Assembly: GCF_028623165.1 (NCBI RefSeq)
Contig: NZ_CP117768.1
Span: 1,798,001-1,862,000, forward strand
DNA length: 64,000 nt
Direction of reading: 5' to 3'
Origin: Nostoc sp. UHCC 0926
GTDB lineage: Bacteria; Cyanobacteriota; Cyanobacteriia; Cyanobacteriales; Nostocaceae
The translations under genes were made by a program, and so were the position numbers. Below the pieces are notes generated by a model. The model searched no databases and was not told the DNA's origin. It saw only the letters and a list, made by a program, of their open reading frames with translations. Shown piece after piece: positions 28,201-36,265 of the stretch (its first letter is position 1; every line of letters begins with the position of its first letter).

Positions 28201-30326
28201 CAATCCGCCAAACTGTACGAGCTGAACGCAGTGAAACCAACTTGAGGATTAGTGGAATTACTGCTGCTAGCGAAGCTCTTTTTGCCTCTAATAAAGAGTT
28301 TGATGCTTTATTAGAAAGTTTGCGGGCTTGGAGAGGACTTAAACAGGCAGATGGAGTGCAGCCAGATACCCGAATGCGGGTGGTGACAGCCCTGCAACAG
28401 GCAGTTTATGGGGTAACGGAAGCTAACCGCCTGGAAGGGCATACTGATATTGTCTGGGGAGTAACTTTTAGCCCGGATGGTCAAACCCTAGCGTCAGGTA
28501 GCCGAGATCAGACGGTGAAAATTTGGCGTCCTGACGGTACCTTACTCCAAACCCTCAAAGGTCACACTGATGCTGTCACCTGTGTAAGTTTCAGCCCAGA
28601 TGGTCAAACCCTAGCGTCCGCCAGCCTCGACAAAACAGTGCAAATCTGGCACAAAAACCCGATTACGGGTGAATTTGACCCCAAGCCATATAAAACCCTG
28701 AAAGGACATAAAGATTGGGTTTACAGCGTTAATTTCAGTCCTGATGGTGAGTTGTTAGCTACTGGCAGTAAGGATACAACCGTAAAACTCTGGCGCAAAG
28801 ACGGTAGCTTAGTAAAAATACTGAGAGGACATCGAGGGTGGGTCAACTGGGTAAACTTCAGTCCTGATGGTCAATTCATCGCCTCAGCCAGCGACGATAA
28901 GACAGTGAAAATCTGGCGACGGGACGGTAGCCTCGTCACAAGTTTACAGGGACATCAGCAGGGTGTGACTGTAGCTGTTTTCAGCCCCGACGGCAAACTG
29001 TTGGCGTCAACAGGTCGAGATAAGACAGTGAAACTTTGGCTGCGGAAAAGTAACAGCACTAAAGACGGTTTTGACTTTCTTCCTTACAAAACTTTACGGC
29101 AGCATAGCAGTACAGTGTGGAGTTTAAGCTTTAGTTCCGATAGTAAAAAGTTAGCTTCTGCGGGTGAAGACAATACCATAAACCTCTGGAGTAGCACTGG
29201 TGCCTTACTCAAAACCTTCAAAGGACACAGTGATGCTGTTGTCAGTTTAGCTTTCAGTCCAAATAACAAATTACTGGCTTCAGGAAGTTATGACAAAAGC
29301 GTAAAACTATGGAGTTTAGATGCCCCAACACCGTCTATTCTTCAAGGGCATCAGAAGCGAGTTTTGAGCGTTGCTTGGAGTCCTGATGGTCAGATGCTAG
29401 CTTCTGGTAGTAGCGATCGCACTGTCAAACTTTGGCGACGATACACCAGTAGTGGCGAGGTCAAAACCCGACTTTACAAAACTTTGGTGGGGCACACAGA
29501 TAAAGTTCCTAGTGTGAGTTTTGACCCCAAAGGTGAAATGCTGGCTTCAGGAAGTTATGACAAAACTGTGAAACTTTGGCGGCTTGACGGTACTTTAATT
29601 ATGACTCTCCACGGGCATAGCGATAGTGTGATGAGCGTGAATTTCAGCCCTGATGGTCAGTTTTTGGCATCAGCTAGCAAAGATAAAACGGTGAAACTTT
29701 GGAACCGTGAGGGCAAGTTGCTCAAAACCTTAGTGGGGCATCAGGGTTGGGTAAATAGCGTGAATTTTAGTCCTGATAGTCAGGTTCTAGCCTCTGCCAG
29801 TGATGACCAAACTGTGAAACTCTGGGGGCGAGATGGTACTTTGCTCAAAACTTTCTCGCCCCATGACAGCTGGGTGTTAAGTGTCAGCTTTAGTCCCACT
29901 GACGAGTTGCTGGCTTCTGCCAGTTGGGATAACACCGTGAAACTATGGCGACGGGATGGTACGTTGTTAAAAACCTTATTAAAAGGGTACAGCGATAGCG
30001 TCAATGCTGTAACTTTCAGTCCCAATGGTGAATTCCTCGCCGCTGCCAGTTGGGACAGTACAGTGAAACTCTGGAGTCGGGAAGGCAAATTAATTAAAAG
30101 TCTCAATGGGCATCGCGCCCCAGTGTTAAGTGTCAGTTTTAGCCCAGATGGTCAAACACTAGCATCAGCTAGTGATGACAACACGATAATTCTGTGGAAT
30201 TTACATCTTGATGATTTGCTGGTTCGTGGTTGCGATTGGGTGGGTGATTACCTCAAGCACAACCGCAATCTTGAAGAACGCGATCGCCTTCTTTGTGATG
30301 GCATAACCAGTACAAACCCTTTTTAA
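25275..30326 (+). CDS. NLR-like protein: N-terminal domain, TPR, nSTAND NTPase, membrane helix, 14 WD40 repeats
   Basis: 1683 residues. Residues 1-~180 form an alpha/beta domain (FALILVRCNYEQLREQML, SAVMVFGIESAIDLEDLL) that I cannot assign. From ~230 to ~500 TPR-like helices follow. The nSTAND NTPase has Walker A GPSGVGKSS at 569-577 and Walker B LVLDQFEEFF at 652. A hydrophobic helix (951-970) follows, flanked by basic coiled segments. Fourteen WD40 blades run from 1053 to ~1642, all with GH-SPDG-LAS-SxDxTVKLW, enough for two seven-bladed propellers. This is the sensor-switch layout of NLR/STAND proteins. No effector catalytic motif is recognisable. It is probably co-transcribed with the ATPase before it. 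Confidence 0.92.
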   Translation: MINDKQLHVYTKENQHTLQRLIRAIALSEGQFALILVRCNYEQLREQMLENIRSITKDINIREIVLNPPTTSLHSTIVSELFLDNPAVVTDSLPSAVMVFGIESAIDLEDLLTGINQARDIYAATFPFPVVLWLQDEVASLLSRLAPDFKSWAVTTIKFEMAKVDLIDLIHQEEESLFAKVLEAGAETFLSNASLNLDPKSQHRHEIESARNDLLRLYGFQLTPGLEASLEFVLGRDKYANDQINGALANYQRSLALWQQEIRIIAEWESNSSLPTSSPHPIPPSSLLKQAIVLFHLGLCYHRMADLHQNNNSSYCEHALLWFKQCLEVLEEVQREDLVAKFILPACEMLQRLQAWDDLKKLAQKSLLLHKTYGSPAQVAQNYGFLANVAASESNWVLAHELANTALSISEEATEVSLRDALQTRGQESWYLLLLARTQRHLGKSEEAINNLEWAKVVCELQHQPSLYLEILEELRSLYFFERHDYTEAFKLKQEKIQIEHQYGFRAFIGASQLQPQRSKINPALDPHKIPFIPEGVAQEISASGRQQDVNRLIERITRADYKLTVIYGPSGVGKSSILKAGLVPALKGKVIGERIPIPIVLSVYTDWITVLASSINQALAHTEISVNLNSTPTILLEKIRLAAERNYTIILVLDQFEEFFFVSNPRTQRIEFYKFLSECLNISFVKIILSLREDYLHHLLEFERLSQKNSVGLYDLGVINKNILDKDIRYYLGKFSSQDAKAIIHSLTQRSHYELSDELINRLVQDLTGELDEVHPIELQIVGAQLQIENITTLGQYKLCGGSAKLVERWLGEVIKDCGQENEELSWKLLFELTDEKGTRPLKTKADLAATLVNNQDIDTISSFDTVGELILEILVGSGLVLLIRDELGDRYQLVHDYLVEPIRQKNNYGMVAELEKIKLEKTRAEVAQKLSQKQLNLVLQRRLREARIAGAVLAIMGGTIAALWWQADLQKRVAIRQTVRAERSETNLRISGITAASEALFASNKEFDALLESLRAWRGLKQADGVQPDTRMRVVTALQQAVYGVTEANRLEGHTDIVWGVTFSPDGQTLASGSRDQTVKIWRPDGTLLQTLKGHTDAVTCVSFSPDGQTLASASLDKTVQIWHKNPITGEFDPKPYKTLKGHKDWVYSVNFSPDGELLATGSKDTTVKLWRKDGSLVKILRGHRGWVNWVNFSPDGQFIASASDDKTVKIWRRDGSLVTSLQGHQQGVTVAVFSPDGKLLASTGRDKTVKLWLRKSNSTKDGFDFLPYKTLRQHSSTVWSLSFSSDSKKLASAGEDNTINLWSSTGALLKTFKGHSDAVVSLAFSPNNKLLASGSYDKSVKLWSLDAPTPSILQGHQKRVLSVAWSPDGQMLASGSSDRTVKLWRRYTSSGEVKTRLYKTLVGHTDKVPSVSFDPKGEMLASGSYDKTVKLWRLDGTLIMTLHGHSDSVMSVNFSPDGQFLASASKDKTVKLWNREGKLLKTLVGHQGWVNSVNFSPDSQVLASASDDQTVKLWGRDGTLLKTFSPHDSWVLSVSFSPTDELLASASWDNTVKLWRRDGTLLKTLLKGYSDSVNAVTFSPNGEFLAAASWDSTVKLWSREGKLIKSLNGHRAPVLSVSFSPDGQTLASASDDNTIILWNLHLDDLLVRGCDWVGDYLKHNRNLEERDRLLCDGITSTNPF

Positions 30327-30455
30327 TTTATGAATAATTATTAATTTATAATTATGAATTAAGTTGAAGCCTCAATCAGCAACCGCTCTTGGTTTAGCGG
30401 TTGATGAGGCGATCAGAGTTGTTAATTCAAAGCTATAAAATAATTTTCGAGATGA

Positions 30456-30803
30456 TCAGCCAAAGGAGCGATCGCTCTCCAAAACTTCATGGCTATTTTC
30501 TGCGGGAGCCTCTTGGGGCAAATTCGCTAAAAAGGCTTGTAGTCTCATGCGCTCAATATAAGGCCAACCTCCCTCAGACTCAATATCTTTCAGTAGTGAG
30601 TAGAGTTGCTGACGGTTAACAGGCAAACTCTCTTGAAAAACCCCATCCCGGATCTCTCGATGTAACTGCTCCAATTGCCGCAGCAAAGCTAAAAGAGCTA
30701 CAGTATCCTCTTGACAACCCTGAACTGCATCATACACCACAGTTGCGATCGCTTGCAGTTTACAGGACAACTCCCCTGATTCAAAATTTTTCTGATCGTT
30801 CAT
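30456..30803 (-). CDS. Conserved cyanobacterial hypothetical protein
   Basis: 115 residues, all helical. LSCKLQAIATVVYDAVQGCQ, LALLRQLEQLHREIRDGVFQ and LLKDIESEGGWPYIERMRLQ look strongly conserved in composition and I have the impression of a family restricted to cyanobacteria. No known domain. It converges with the WD40 gene. The start is ATG at 30803. The function is unknown. Confidence 0.75.
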   Translation of the reverse strand: MNDQKNFESGELSCKLQAIATVVYDAVQGCQEDTVALLALLRQLEQLHREIRDGVFQESLPVNRQQLYSLLKDIESEGGWPYIERMRLQAFLANLPQEAPAENSHEVLESDRSFG

Positions 30804-31742
30804 TCCACCCTTTCCGTATAAATGAGGTCAACTCAAATTTACCGGAGATTTTTAATTTTCCCTAGTTTGCCAGTGTTGATTAGCTGTTACTCTACACCAG
30901 AAACTCTGCGGCATGTTTTTGAGGGAATAGCGGAGCCAGCGCTGTGCGGGGGTTCCAAGAGTTAAGGCGACTGGCGTGGATTGCCGTTTATCCCCATATT
31001 TTTAGGCATTTGGACTAAAATTATCAACGTGGAAGTCTCGGCAATGGGCACTTTTAGGTAGCTTTGTGCAGATTTCTCCGAGCGGTGAGTATAACTAGAT
31101 TTGTATCTTTATTAAAGACAATTGCGATCGCTCCTAAAAGGGAGCGGTAAAGTTTAACATAGCCTCTACGGCAGCTAGATGTGATCAGGACAAGACTTTC
31201 TTGGATTTTGAGTACTTTGATTTTGAGTTAAAAAAAATCGTATGATCTGGCTGATTTCCCCATCAAACAATGGGCTGTATGTAGTGGCGTCACATACATA
31301 ATACAAAAAGACTTGGGCGACGCCGCTTTTGCCACAGGCAAGAGCAAAGTATGAAGTAGACTCCTCTCTTCGTGCTCTTTGAGGCAAGCACTTATGCCAC
31401 TCTGTGTAGGGCTTACTCATCCACGCGTCCAACCCTAACAAATGCCACCAACAGTCAAACTGCTGGTTTTTTGCCCCCCTAATTACACACATCCAAAATG
31501 GATGCAGTGTGCTACTTAGTTTGGGGCTTCTTACACCCCAAGCTCAAGAGAGCGAAACGTTTAAGTACGTTTAGCAGAGAAAAGTTTGAGCGGCGACTTC
31601 CAACCTAATACGCCCGGACACTTGTTTCAACTCCTGCAATCAGAGCAACGCAGTGTCCGAACGAGGATGGCTTCTCGTCAGAGATCAAAGCTTCGATGCA
31701 GTTTTACAACTTAGATATTAATTTTTGAGATTGAGGTTAACC
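30804..31742. other. Long spacer before psbO with repeat debris
   Basis: About 940 bases. Pieces of dispersed repeats are visible (agcggagccagcgctgtgcg near 30930; gacgccgcttttgccacagg near 31320). An open frame on the minus strand (31175-31492) is built largely from such debris and is not supported as a gene. The psbO promoter should lie in the last 200 bases. Confidence 0.5.
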
Positions 31743-32576
31743 ATGAGGTATCGCGCTTTAATTGTTGCATTCTTGGCTTTGTGCCTGGGGCTAATAACTG
31801 CTTGTAGTGATGCTCCTGCTACTAGTAGTAGAGATGTACTCACTTACGATCAAATTCGTGGCACTGGCTTGGCGAATAAATGCCCCCAACTAGCAGAAAC
31901 AAGGCGTGGCTCCATTCCCATTGATTCTAGCCAGTCCTATGCCATCAAAGAACTTTGCTTAGAACCAACAAGCTTCTTTATCAAAGAAGAACCTGCTAAT
32001 AAACGGCAAGAAGCAGAATTTGTTGCTGGCAAATTGTTGACCAGATACACTTCCACCATTGACCAGGTGCAAGGCAACCTCAAAATCAACTCAGATAAGA
32101 GCCTGACCTTTGTGGAAACTGATGGTCTTGACTTCCAAGCCATCACTGTGCAACTTCCTGGTGGTGAGCGAGTACCTTTCCTCTTCACCATCAAAAACTT
32201 GGTTGCTCAAACCCAACCCGGTTTGACCACTATTAACACCTCCACGGACTTTGAAGGCACCTTCAAAGTTCCTTCCTATCGTGGTGCTGCCTTCCTAGAT
32301 CCCAAGGGTCGTGGTGTCGTCAGTGGCTACGATAATGCCGTGGCTCTCCCCGCCCAAGCGGATGATGAAGAACTTACCCGCACTAATGTTAAGCGTGCTG
32401 AAAATCTGAATGGCAAGATTTCTCTGCAAATCGCTAAAATAGATGGCTCTAGTGGTGAAATTGCTGGTACTTTCGAGAGCGAACAGCCATCTGATACAGA
32501 TTTAGGTGCTGGCGAACCGAAAGAAGTCAAGATTCGCGGTCTATTTTTTGGACGGGTTGAACCGACTCGTGGCTAA
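31743..32576 (+). CDS. psbO: Photosystem II manganese-stabilising protein PsbO
   Basis: 277 residues from ATG at 31743; TTG at 31725 is in frame but lies before the weak site ttgagg. The signal peptide ends in a lipobox-like LITAC with C21, so lipid attachment on the lumenal face is possible, as suggested for cyanobacterial PsbO. The mature part shows LTYDQIRGTGLANKCPQLAE, the disulfide partner Cys in ELCLEPTSFF, and GRGVVSGYDNAVALPAQ, all diagnostic. PsbO shields and stabilises the Mn4CaO5 cluster of photosystem II in the thylakoid lumen. Monocistronic. Confidence 0.97.
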   Translation: MRYRALIVAFLALCLGLITACSDAPATSSRDVLTYDQIRGTGLANKCPQLAETRRGSIPIDSSQSYAIKELCLEPTSFFIKEEPANKRQEAEFVAGKLLTRYTSTIDQVQGNLKINSDKSLTFVETDGLDFQAITVQLPGGERVPFLFTIKNLVAQTQPGLTTINTSTDFEGTFKVPSYRGAAFLDPKGRGVVSGYDNAVALPAQADDEELTRTNVKRAENLNGKISLQIAKIDGSSGEIAGTFESEQPSDTDLGAGEPKEVKIRGLFFGRVEPTRG

Positions 32577-32670
32577 ATTCTCTGGAGTTAGGTAACTGAG
32601 TAGCATTCAGAACTACAATTCTGTAAGCATCAGGTTTCATCACCAAAGTTAACTTCTTTGCCCCTATTTT

Positions 32671-32803
32671 CAGGGCTGTTTCATTCCTATAGAAGCCTTA
32701 CAGAGACGAAAAGAGACAAAGTTTCAAGGGGAGACAAGAGAAAAATTCTTCCTTCCCTTGTCCCCAGCTTTTCAAGAGGCTTTGAAAGAATGAAACAGCC
32801 CTG
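32671..32803. mobile_element. MITE-like element with 16-bp perfect terminal inverted repeats
   Basis: CAGGGCTGTTTCATTC (32671-32686) and GAATGAAACAGCCCTG (32788-32803) are perfect inverted copies enclosing about 100 bases, which have a second inverted pair (agaagcctt / aagaggctt). There is no reading frame. The ends look like transposase-recognised termini. It lies 95 bases after psbO; the remaining spacer to sigF (32804-33460) is AT-rich without a gene. Confidence 0.75.
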
Positions 32804-33460
32804 CCTTTTTTGAGGGGGAAAGGTTAAAGCCGAGCAAAATTGTGGATGAAATAATCATTGCAATTGGGAAAAGGTTGATACCTCGTTCTTATGGGCGACT
32901 TAATTCATCCCTTTACCCCGTACCCTTTAACCTTTTCCCTTTCATTAAAAGACTATGAACTTAAGTACAATAAAGTACATGTTGCATTTTATATAATTAA
33001 CTTACGTAAATATACATAATATTTCTAAATATTATTAGTAATGTTAAATTATTGGATGAGTTTCGGTTGAAGAGACACGTAATTATACTGTAAATAAAAT
33101 TTGTGCTTATCCACAAACATCATGACTAATGTTCTTTTGTTTCTATAAACTTAGCTTGAGCATTAATTAATTAAAGTTAAGTAAAATCTCGGTTTGATAT
33201 TTAGTAATTAATTTTATATTTTATTTCTATGTAGTTCTAAAAACAGCTACAGAGCATACCAAAAATAAATAACGATTTCGCCCATTTAAATTTTGCTCGA
33301 TTGTCAAGCAACTCTATGGAATTTTTTCTAGGAAAACTTTGTTGTTTTCCATAGAATTTTGCGATGACATATAGTCCGATATTCTCCTTGATATCGTGCG
33401 ATCGCAGCTAAGTTTAAAAGTGAGTAATTGGTTATTAATTTACTCAATAAACACGGTGCT

Positions 33461-34237
33461 ATGCCTACCACAGTCACCAATGAACTAAAACATGAAATTT
33501 GGCAGTTGTTGCGAGAATATCAGCAATCTCGGTCAGAAAATATTCGCAATCAGCTGGTAAAACTCAACTTTGGACTTGTGAGAAAAGAAGCTCACTACTG
33601 GACGAATCAATGTCATGAAACCTACGATGATTTGCTTCAGGTTGGGTGTTTGGGTTTAATCAGAGCTATTGAAAAATTTGAACTTTCCAAAGGACATGCC
33701 TTTAGTTCCTACGCTCTTCCCTATATTCGGGGTGAAATTCAACACTATCTCCGAGATAAAGGTGTCACGGTGCGAATTCCTCGGAAGTGGTTAGCATTAC
33801 AACAGCAAGCAATAGGAGTGTCACGTTCTTGGCGTGAAAAGCATAATCGCCAACCAACAGACTCCGAACTAGCAACTGTACTGGAAATTTCTCTAAACGA
33901 ATGGCAAGAAATTAAATTAGCATGGGTAAATCGTGCTCCCTTGAGCCTCGATGTGCCAATCCAAGATGGAGAAGAAGGCTCTACCTGTTTGGGAGAATTG
34001 GTTCCAGATCCTCACTATCGCAGCTTTCAATTGGCACAAGAAGACCAACTTCGCTTGCAACAAGCATTGGTTCAGCTCGAACAACGCACCCGCGATGTGT
34101 TGGAATGTGTGTTTTTACAAGATTTGACACAAAAACAAGTTGCAGAACATCTGGGAATCAGTGTTGTAACGGTTTCCCGTAGAGTCAAGAAAGGTCTGGA
34201 TTTGATGAAAGAGCTTATGGGTGTAGCAGAGGATTAA
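33461..34237 (+). CDS. sigF: RNA polymerase sigma factor of the SigF/SigB/SigG (group 3) type
   Basis: 258 residues from ATG at 33461 (TTG at 33428 is in frame, less likely). Region 2 has NFGLVRKEAHYWTNQCHETY, DDLLQVGCLGLIRAIEKFEL (core binding) and FSSYALPYIRGEIQHYLRDK (-10 recognition); region 3 has VRIPRKWLALQQQA; region 4 has the helix-turn-helix TQKQVAEHLGISVVTVSRRV. This is the group 3 architecture. SigF in cyanobacteria controls pilus, motility and stress genes; the assignment sigF rather than another group 3 factor is inferred. A PilP-like lipoprotein gene follows, which would fit. Confidence 0.88.
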   Translation: MPTTVTNELKHEIWQLLREYQQSRSENIRNQLVKLNFGLVRKEAHYWTNQCHETYDDLLQVGCLGLIRAIEKFELSKGHAFSSYALPYIRGEIQHYLRDKGVTVRIPRKWLALQQQAIGVSRSWREKHNRQPTDSELATVLEISLNEWQEIKLAWVNRAPLSLDVPIQDGEEGSTCLGELVPDPHYRSFQLAQEDQLRLQQALVQLEQRTRDVLECVFLQDLTQKQVAEHLGISVVTVSRRVKKGLDLMKELMGVAED

Positions 34238-34403
34238 CTGCAAATCAACACCAAGCCGCAGTTATGCTGAGTAGGCAGTGCTAAAAATAACCCTTGAAAT
34301 GTAAAAAATTAGGTTATAAAGGGAACAGACTTTGCCTTTGATCCGAATTTCAGGCATGTTGATTTCCACTTTTCAATTTTCCAATGGCTTTTGAGAACAG
34401 CTC

Positions 34404-35297
34404 ATGGGCAGAAATTCAAAAATTACAATTGTAGCTATTTTAACTTTGGCGATCGCTGGATGTGCTTCTGAAGATCCACAACAAGCCATCAATCCTGCGC
34501 CGATTCCCAAAATAGCAGCAAAGTCGCCCCCAGCGGCTCAATCCTTTAACAATCCAGTGATACCTGCCAAACAGGTTTCACTAGTTACTCCTGCATCTGT
34601 TAACTTGATTCAATCCACTAATGCTACAGAGCGGGCACGGCTAGTTGTGCTATCAAAAAACCGAAGTGACCCGTTTGCACAAATTTTTGGGCAGGCGGTT
34701 GCCGGAATGCCTAAAACATCTGGAAGACCTGTTCCCGTATTGCCTAAGCTACCTACTGCATCACTAGCAGGACGAAAACTCCCAACACGCAGCATAGCTT
34801 TAACCAGACCTGTTCCCGTATCGCCTAAGCTACCTACTGCATCACTAGCAGGACGAAAACTTCCAACACGCAGCATAGCTAAAAAAATCAATCCTACCTT
34901 GACTTCAGTCTTGCCTAAAGTTTTACCTCAAGTTATCCCCAACCCCACTTTAGTATCTGTATTGCCACCACCAGCACAACCTGACTTAGCAAGAGCAGTT
35001 CTTGTGACTGGTGTAGTTCTAATTAGTAAGGAACCGCAGGCAATTATCAAAGTACCGGATGAGCCGACAAGTCGCTATGTGCAGGCGGGACAGCGATTAG
35101 CAAATGGCGTACTGGTTAAACGTATTGAAATGAATCAGGGCTACAACCCCATTGTGATTCTGGAACAATATGGTATTGAAGTTGCCAAAATGGTAGGGGA
35201 AGGGGCTGTCAATTCAACACCGTCAGCTGCATCTGCTACCGGCAATCCTACTTCAGTGACAACGCCCCCCTTAAATTCTTTTAATGTTGGAGCTTGA
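34404..35297 (+). CDS. PilP-like lipoprotein with an 81-bp internal duplication
   Basis: 297 residues. The signal peptide ends with lipobox LAIAGC (C20). A Pro/Ala-rich linker follows. Residues 108-134 (RPVPVLPKLPTASLAGRKLP...) are repeated almost exactly at 135-161, from an 81-bp tandem duplication (34725-34886). The folded C-terminal domain (~200-270: AVLVTGVVLISKEPQAIIKV, RYVQAGQRLANGVLVKRIEM, ILEQYGIEVAKMVG) resembles the beta-domain of PilP/GspC-type proteins. I infer an envelope lipoprotein, perhaps of type IV pili. The next small gene starts six bases after the stop. Confidence 0.8.
   Translation: MGRNSKITIVAILTLAIAGCASEDPQQAINPAPIPKIAAKSPPAAQSFNNPVIPAKQVSLVTPASVNLIQSTNATERARLVVLSKNRSDPFAQIFGQAVAGMPKTSGRPVPVLPKLPTASLAGRKLPTRSIALTRPVPVSPKLPTASLAGRKLPTRSIAKKINPTLTSVLPKVLPQVIPNPTLVSVLPPPAQPDLARAVLVTGVVLISKEPQAIIKVPDEPTSRYVQAGQRLANGVLVKRIEMNQGYNPIVILEQYGIEVAKMVGEGAVNSTPSAASATGNPTSVTTPPLNSFNVGA
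34725..34886. repeat. 81-bp tandem duplication in the lipoprotein gene
   Basis: Two adjacent, nearly identical 81-bp copies (34725-34805 and 34806-34886) encode 27 residues each; the frame is kept. Few differences between them point to a recent event. Confidence 0.85.
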
Positions 35298-35302
35298 TAA
35301 AG

Positions 35303-35539
35303 ATGGAGATTAAGGAAAAAATTGAGTTTCCTGGTTTGCCTTTAGCTGTCTATAGAGAGATAGCAGCTCATTTACGTCAAGTCGAAGGGGTAGAAGTGGA
35401 TTTAATTCCCCAGTCATCCCAACAGTTTGATTACAATCAAAGTCAAATTGGTGGCTTGTCCATCTCGTGGACAGCAACCTCTGGTTTAGAAAGTCGGCAA
35501 CGAGTTAACCAAATTTTGGCTTACTATCAAAATCGCTAG
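35303..35539 (+). CDS. Small conserved protein downstream of the PilP-like gene
   Basis: 78 residues from ATG at 35303; a TTG at 35294 overlaps the stop of the preceding gene. It has a beta/alpha pattern (LAVYREIAAHLRQVEGVEVD, QIGGLSISWTATSGLESRQR, NQILAYYQNR). I do not recognise a family. The tight spacing indicates co-translation with the lipoprotein. The terminator-like hairpin at 35576-35608 would end this unit. Confidence 0.75.
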   Translation: MEIKEKIEFPGLPLAVYREIAAHLRQVEGVEVDLIPQSSQQFDYNQSQIGGLSISWTATSGLESRQRVNQILAYYQNR

Positions 35540-35575
35540 ATGAATCCTATTTGATTTCGTTCAAATCGAAGCCTC

Positions 35576-35608
35576 AGATTCCCAATTTTTTACAGAAGTT
35601 GGGAATCT
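35576..35608 (+). terminator. Hairpin terminator
   Basis: AGATTCCCAA and TTGGGAATCT form a perfect 10-bp stem with a 13-base loop, followed by TGTTGTT; 36 bases after the stop of the small gene. Confidence 0.65.
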
Positions 35609-35698
35609 TGTTGTTCACGAATAATTAAGTACGTCTATGGTGGATGACGACTTCATACCAATTCTTTGTAAAACTGCATAAAATCAACCTTGGTCAGA

Positions 35699-35810
35699 CT
35701 TGGGGCTTACAGTAGAATTCAAGTATTTGAACCACATCTGTCGTAGGGGCGCAAGGCCTTGCGCCCCTACCGCGTGGTCTAATTACCTGGAAATAGCTGT
35801 AAGCCCCAAG
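35699..35810. mobile_element. MITE-like element with nested perfect palindrome
   Basis: The ends CTTGGGGCTTACAG (35699-35712) and CTGTAAGCCCCAAG (35797-35810) are perfect 14-bp inverted repeats. In the centre GTAGGGGCGCAAGG and CCTTGCGCCCCTAC (35743-35770) form a perfect 28-bp palindrome without loop. No coding capacity. Confidence 0.8.
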
Positions 35811-35880
35811 TTTTGGAGCAACCTCACAGGTAATCGGTATCAGTTAATATCAAATTATTGAATTTAGCTGAAAACTTGTG

Positions 35881-35919
35881 TACTTAAAAACTTAAAAACT
35901 TAAAAACTTAAAAACTAAA
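35881..35919. repeat. 10-bp tandem repeat
   Basis: acttaaaaac is repeated about four times in a row. It lies in the spacer between the small gene and the ABC remnant. Confidence 0.85.
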
Positions 35920-36139
35920 TACCTGAGTATCTGCACTGCAAAATTCTAATTTCGTCAGGAATTAGACTGACAACGACATCATCTGAGTTGAAAATATGGA
36001 ACTGCACGGGAGGCTACATCATATTAGCAACCCGCAGCGACAACTACTGATTAATCAATTCACAGTGAAGGTTTGGTAATGAAGGAATTGGGTGTGTCTG
36101 AAGTGGGAAGTGATGGCGCTCGTCGCTGGGAATATTTGT

Positions 36140-36262
36140 TTTTCCATCCCTGAAAGCAGCAAATGTCTACTTGAATGAACAGCCCGATAAAACCGGAATG
36201 ATCGTGCGTCCCTTTAACCTGGAAGATATTTTTGTGGAATTAACGAGACGCCAGTTAGATTA
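36140..36262 (+). pseudogene. C-terminal remnant of an ABC-transporter ATPase
   Basis: The frame ending at TAA 36260-36262 reads FPSLKAANVYLNEQPDKTGM and IVRPFNLEDIFVELTRRQLD. The end matches the C-terminus of ABC-2-type ATP-binding proteins (the R-P-x-L-E-D-I-F-V-x-L-T signature). All motor motifs are missing. The sequence in front of it is unrelated, so only the last ~40 codons survive. It abuts the stop of the converging TPR gene by three bases. Confidence 0.6.
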
Positions 36263-36265
36263 ACC

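Noticed and set aside
31175-31492. 105-residue minus-strand frame before psbO
   Set aside because: Composed of dispersed repeat debris with unusual composition; no ribosome binding site or known domain.
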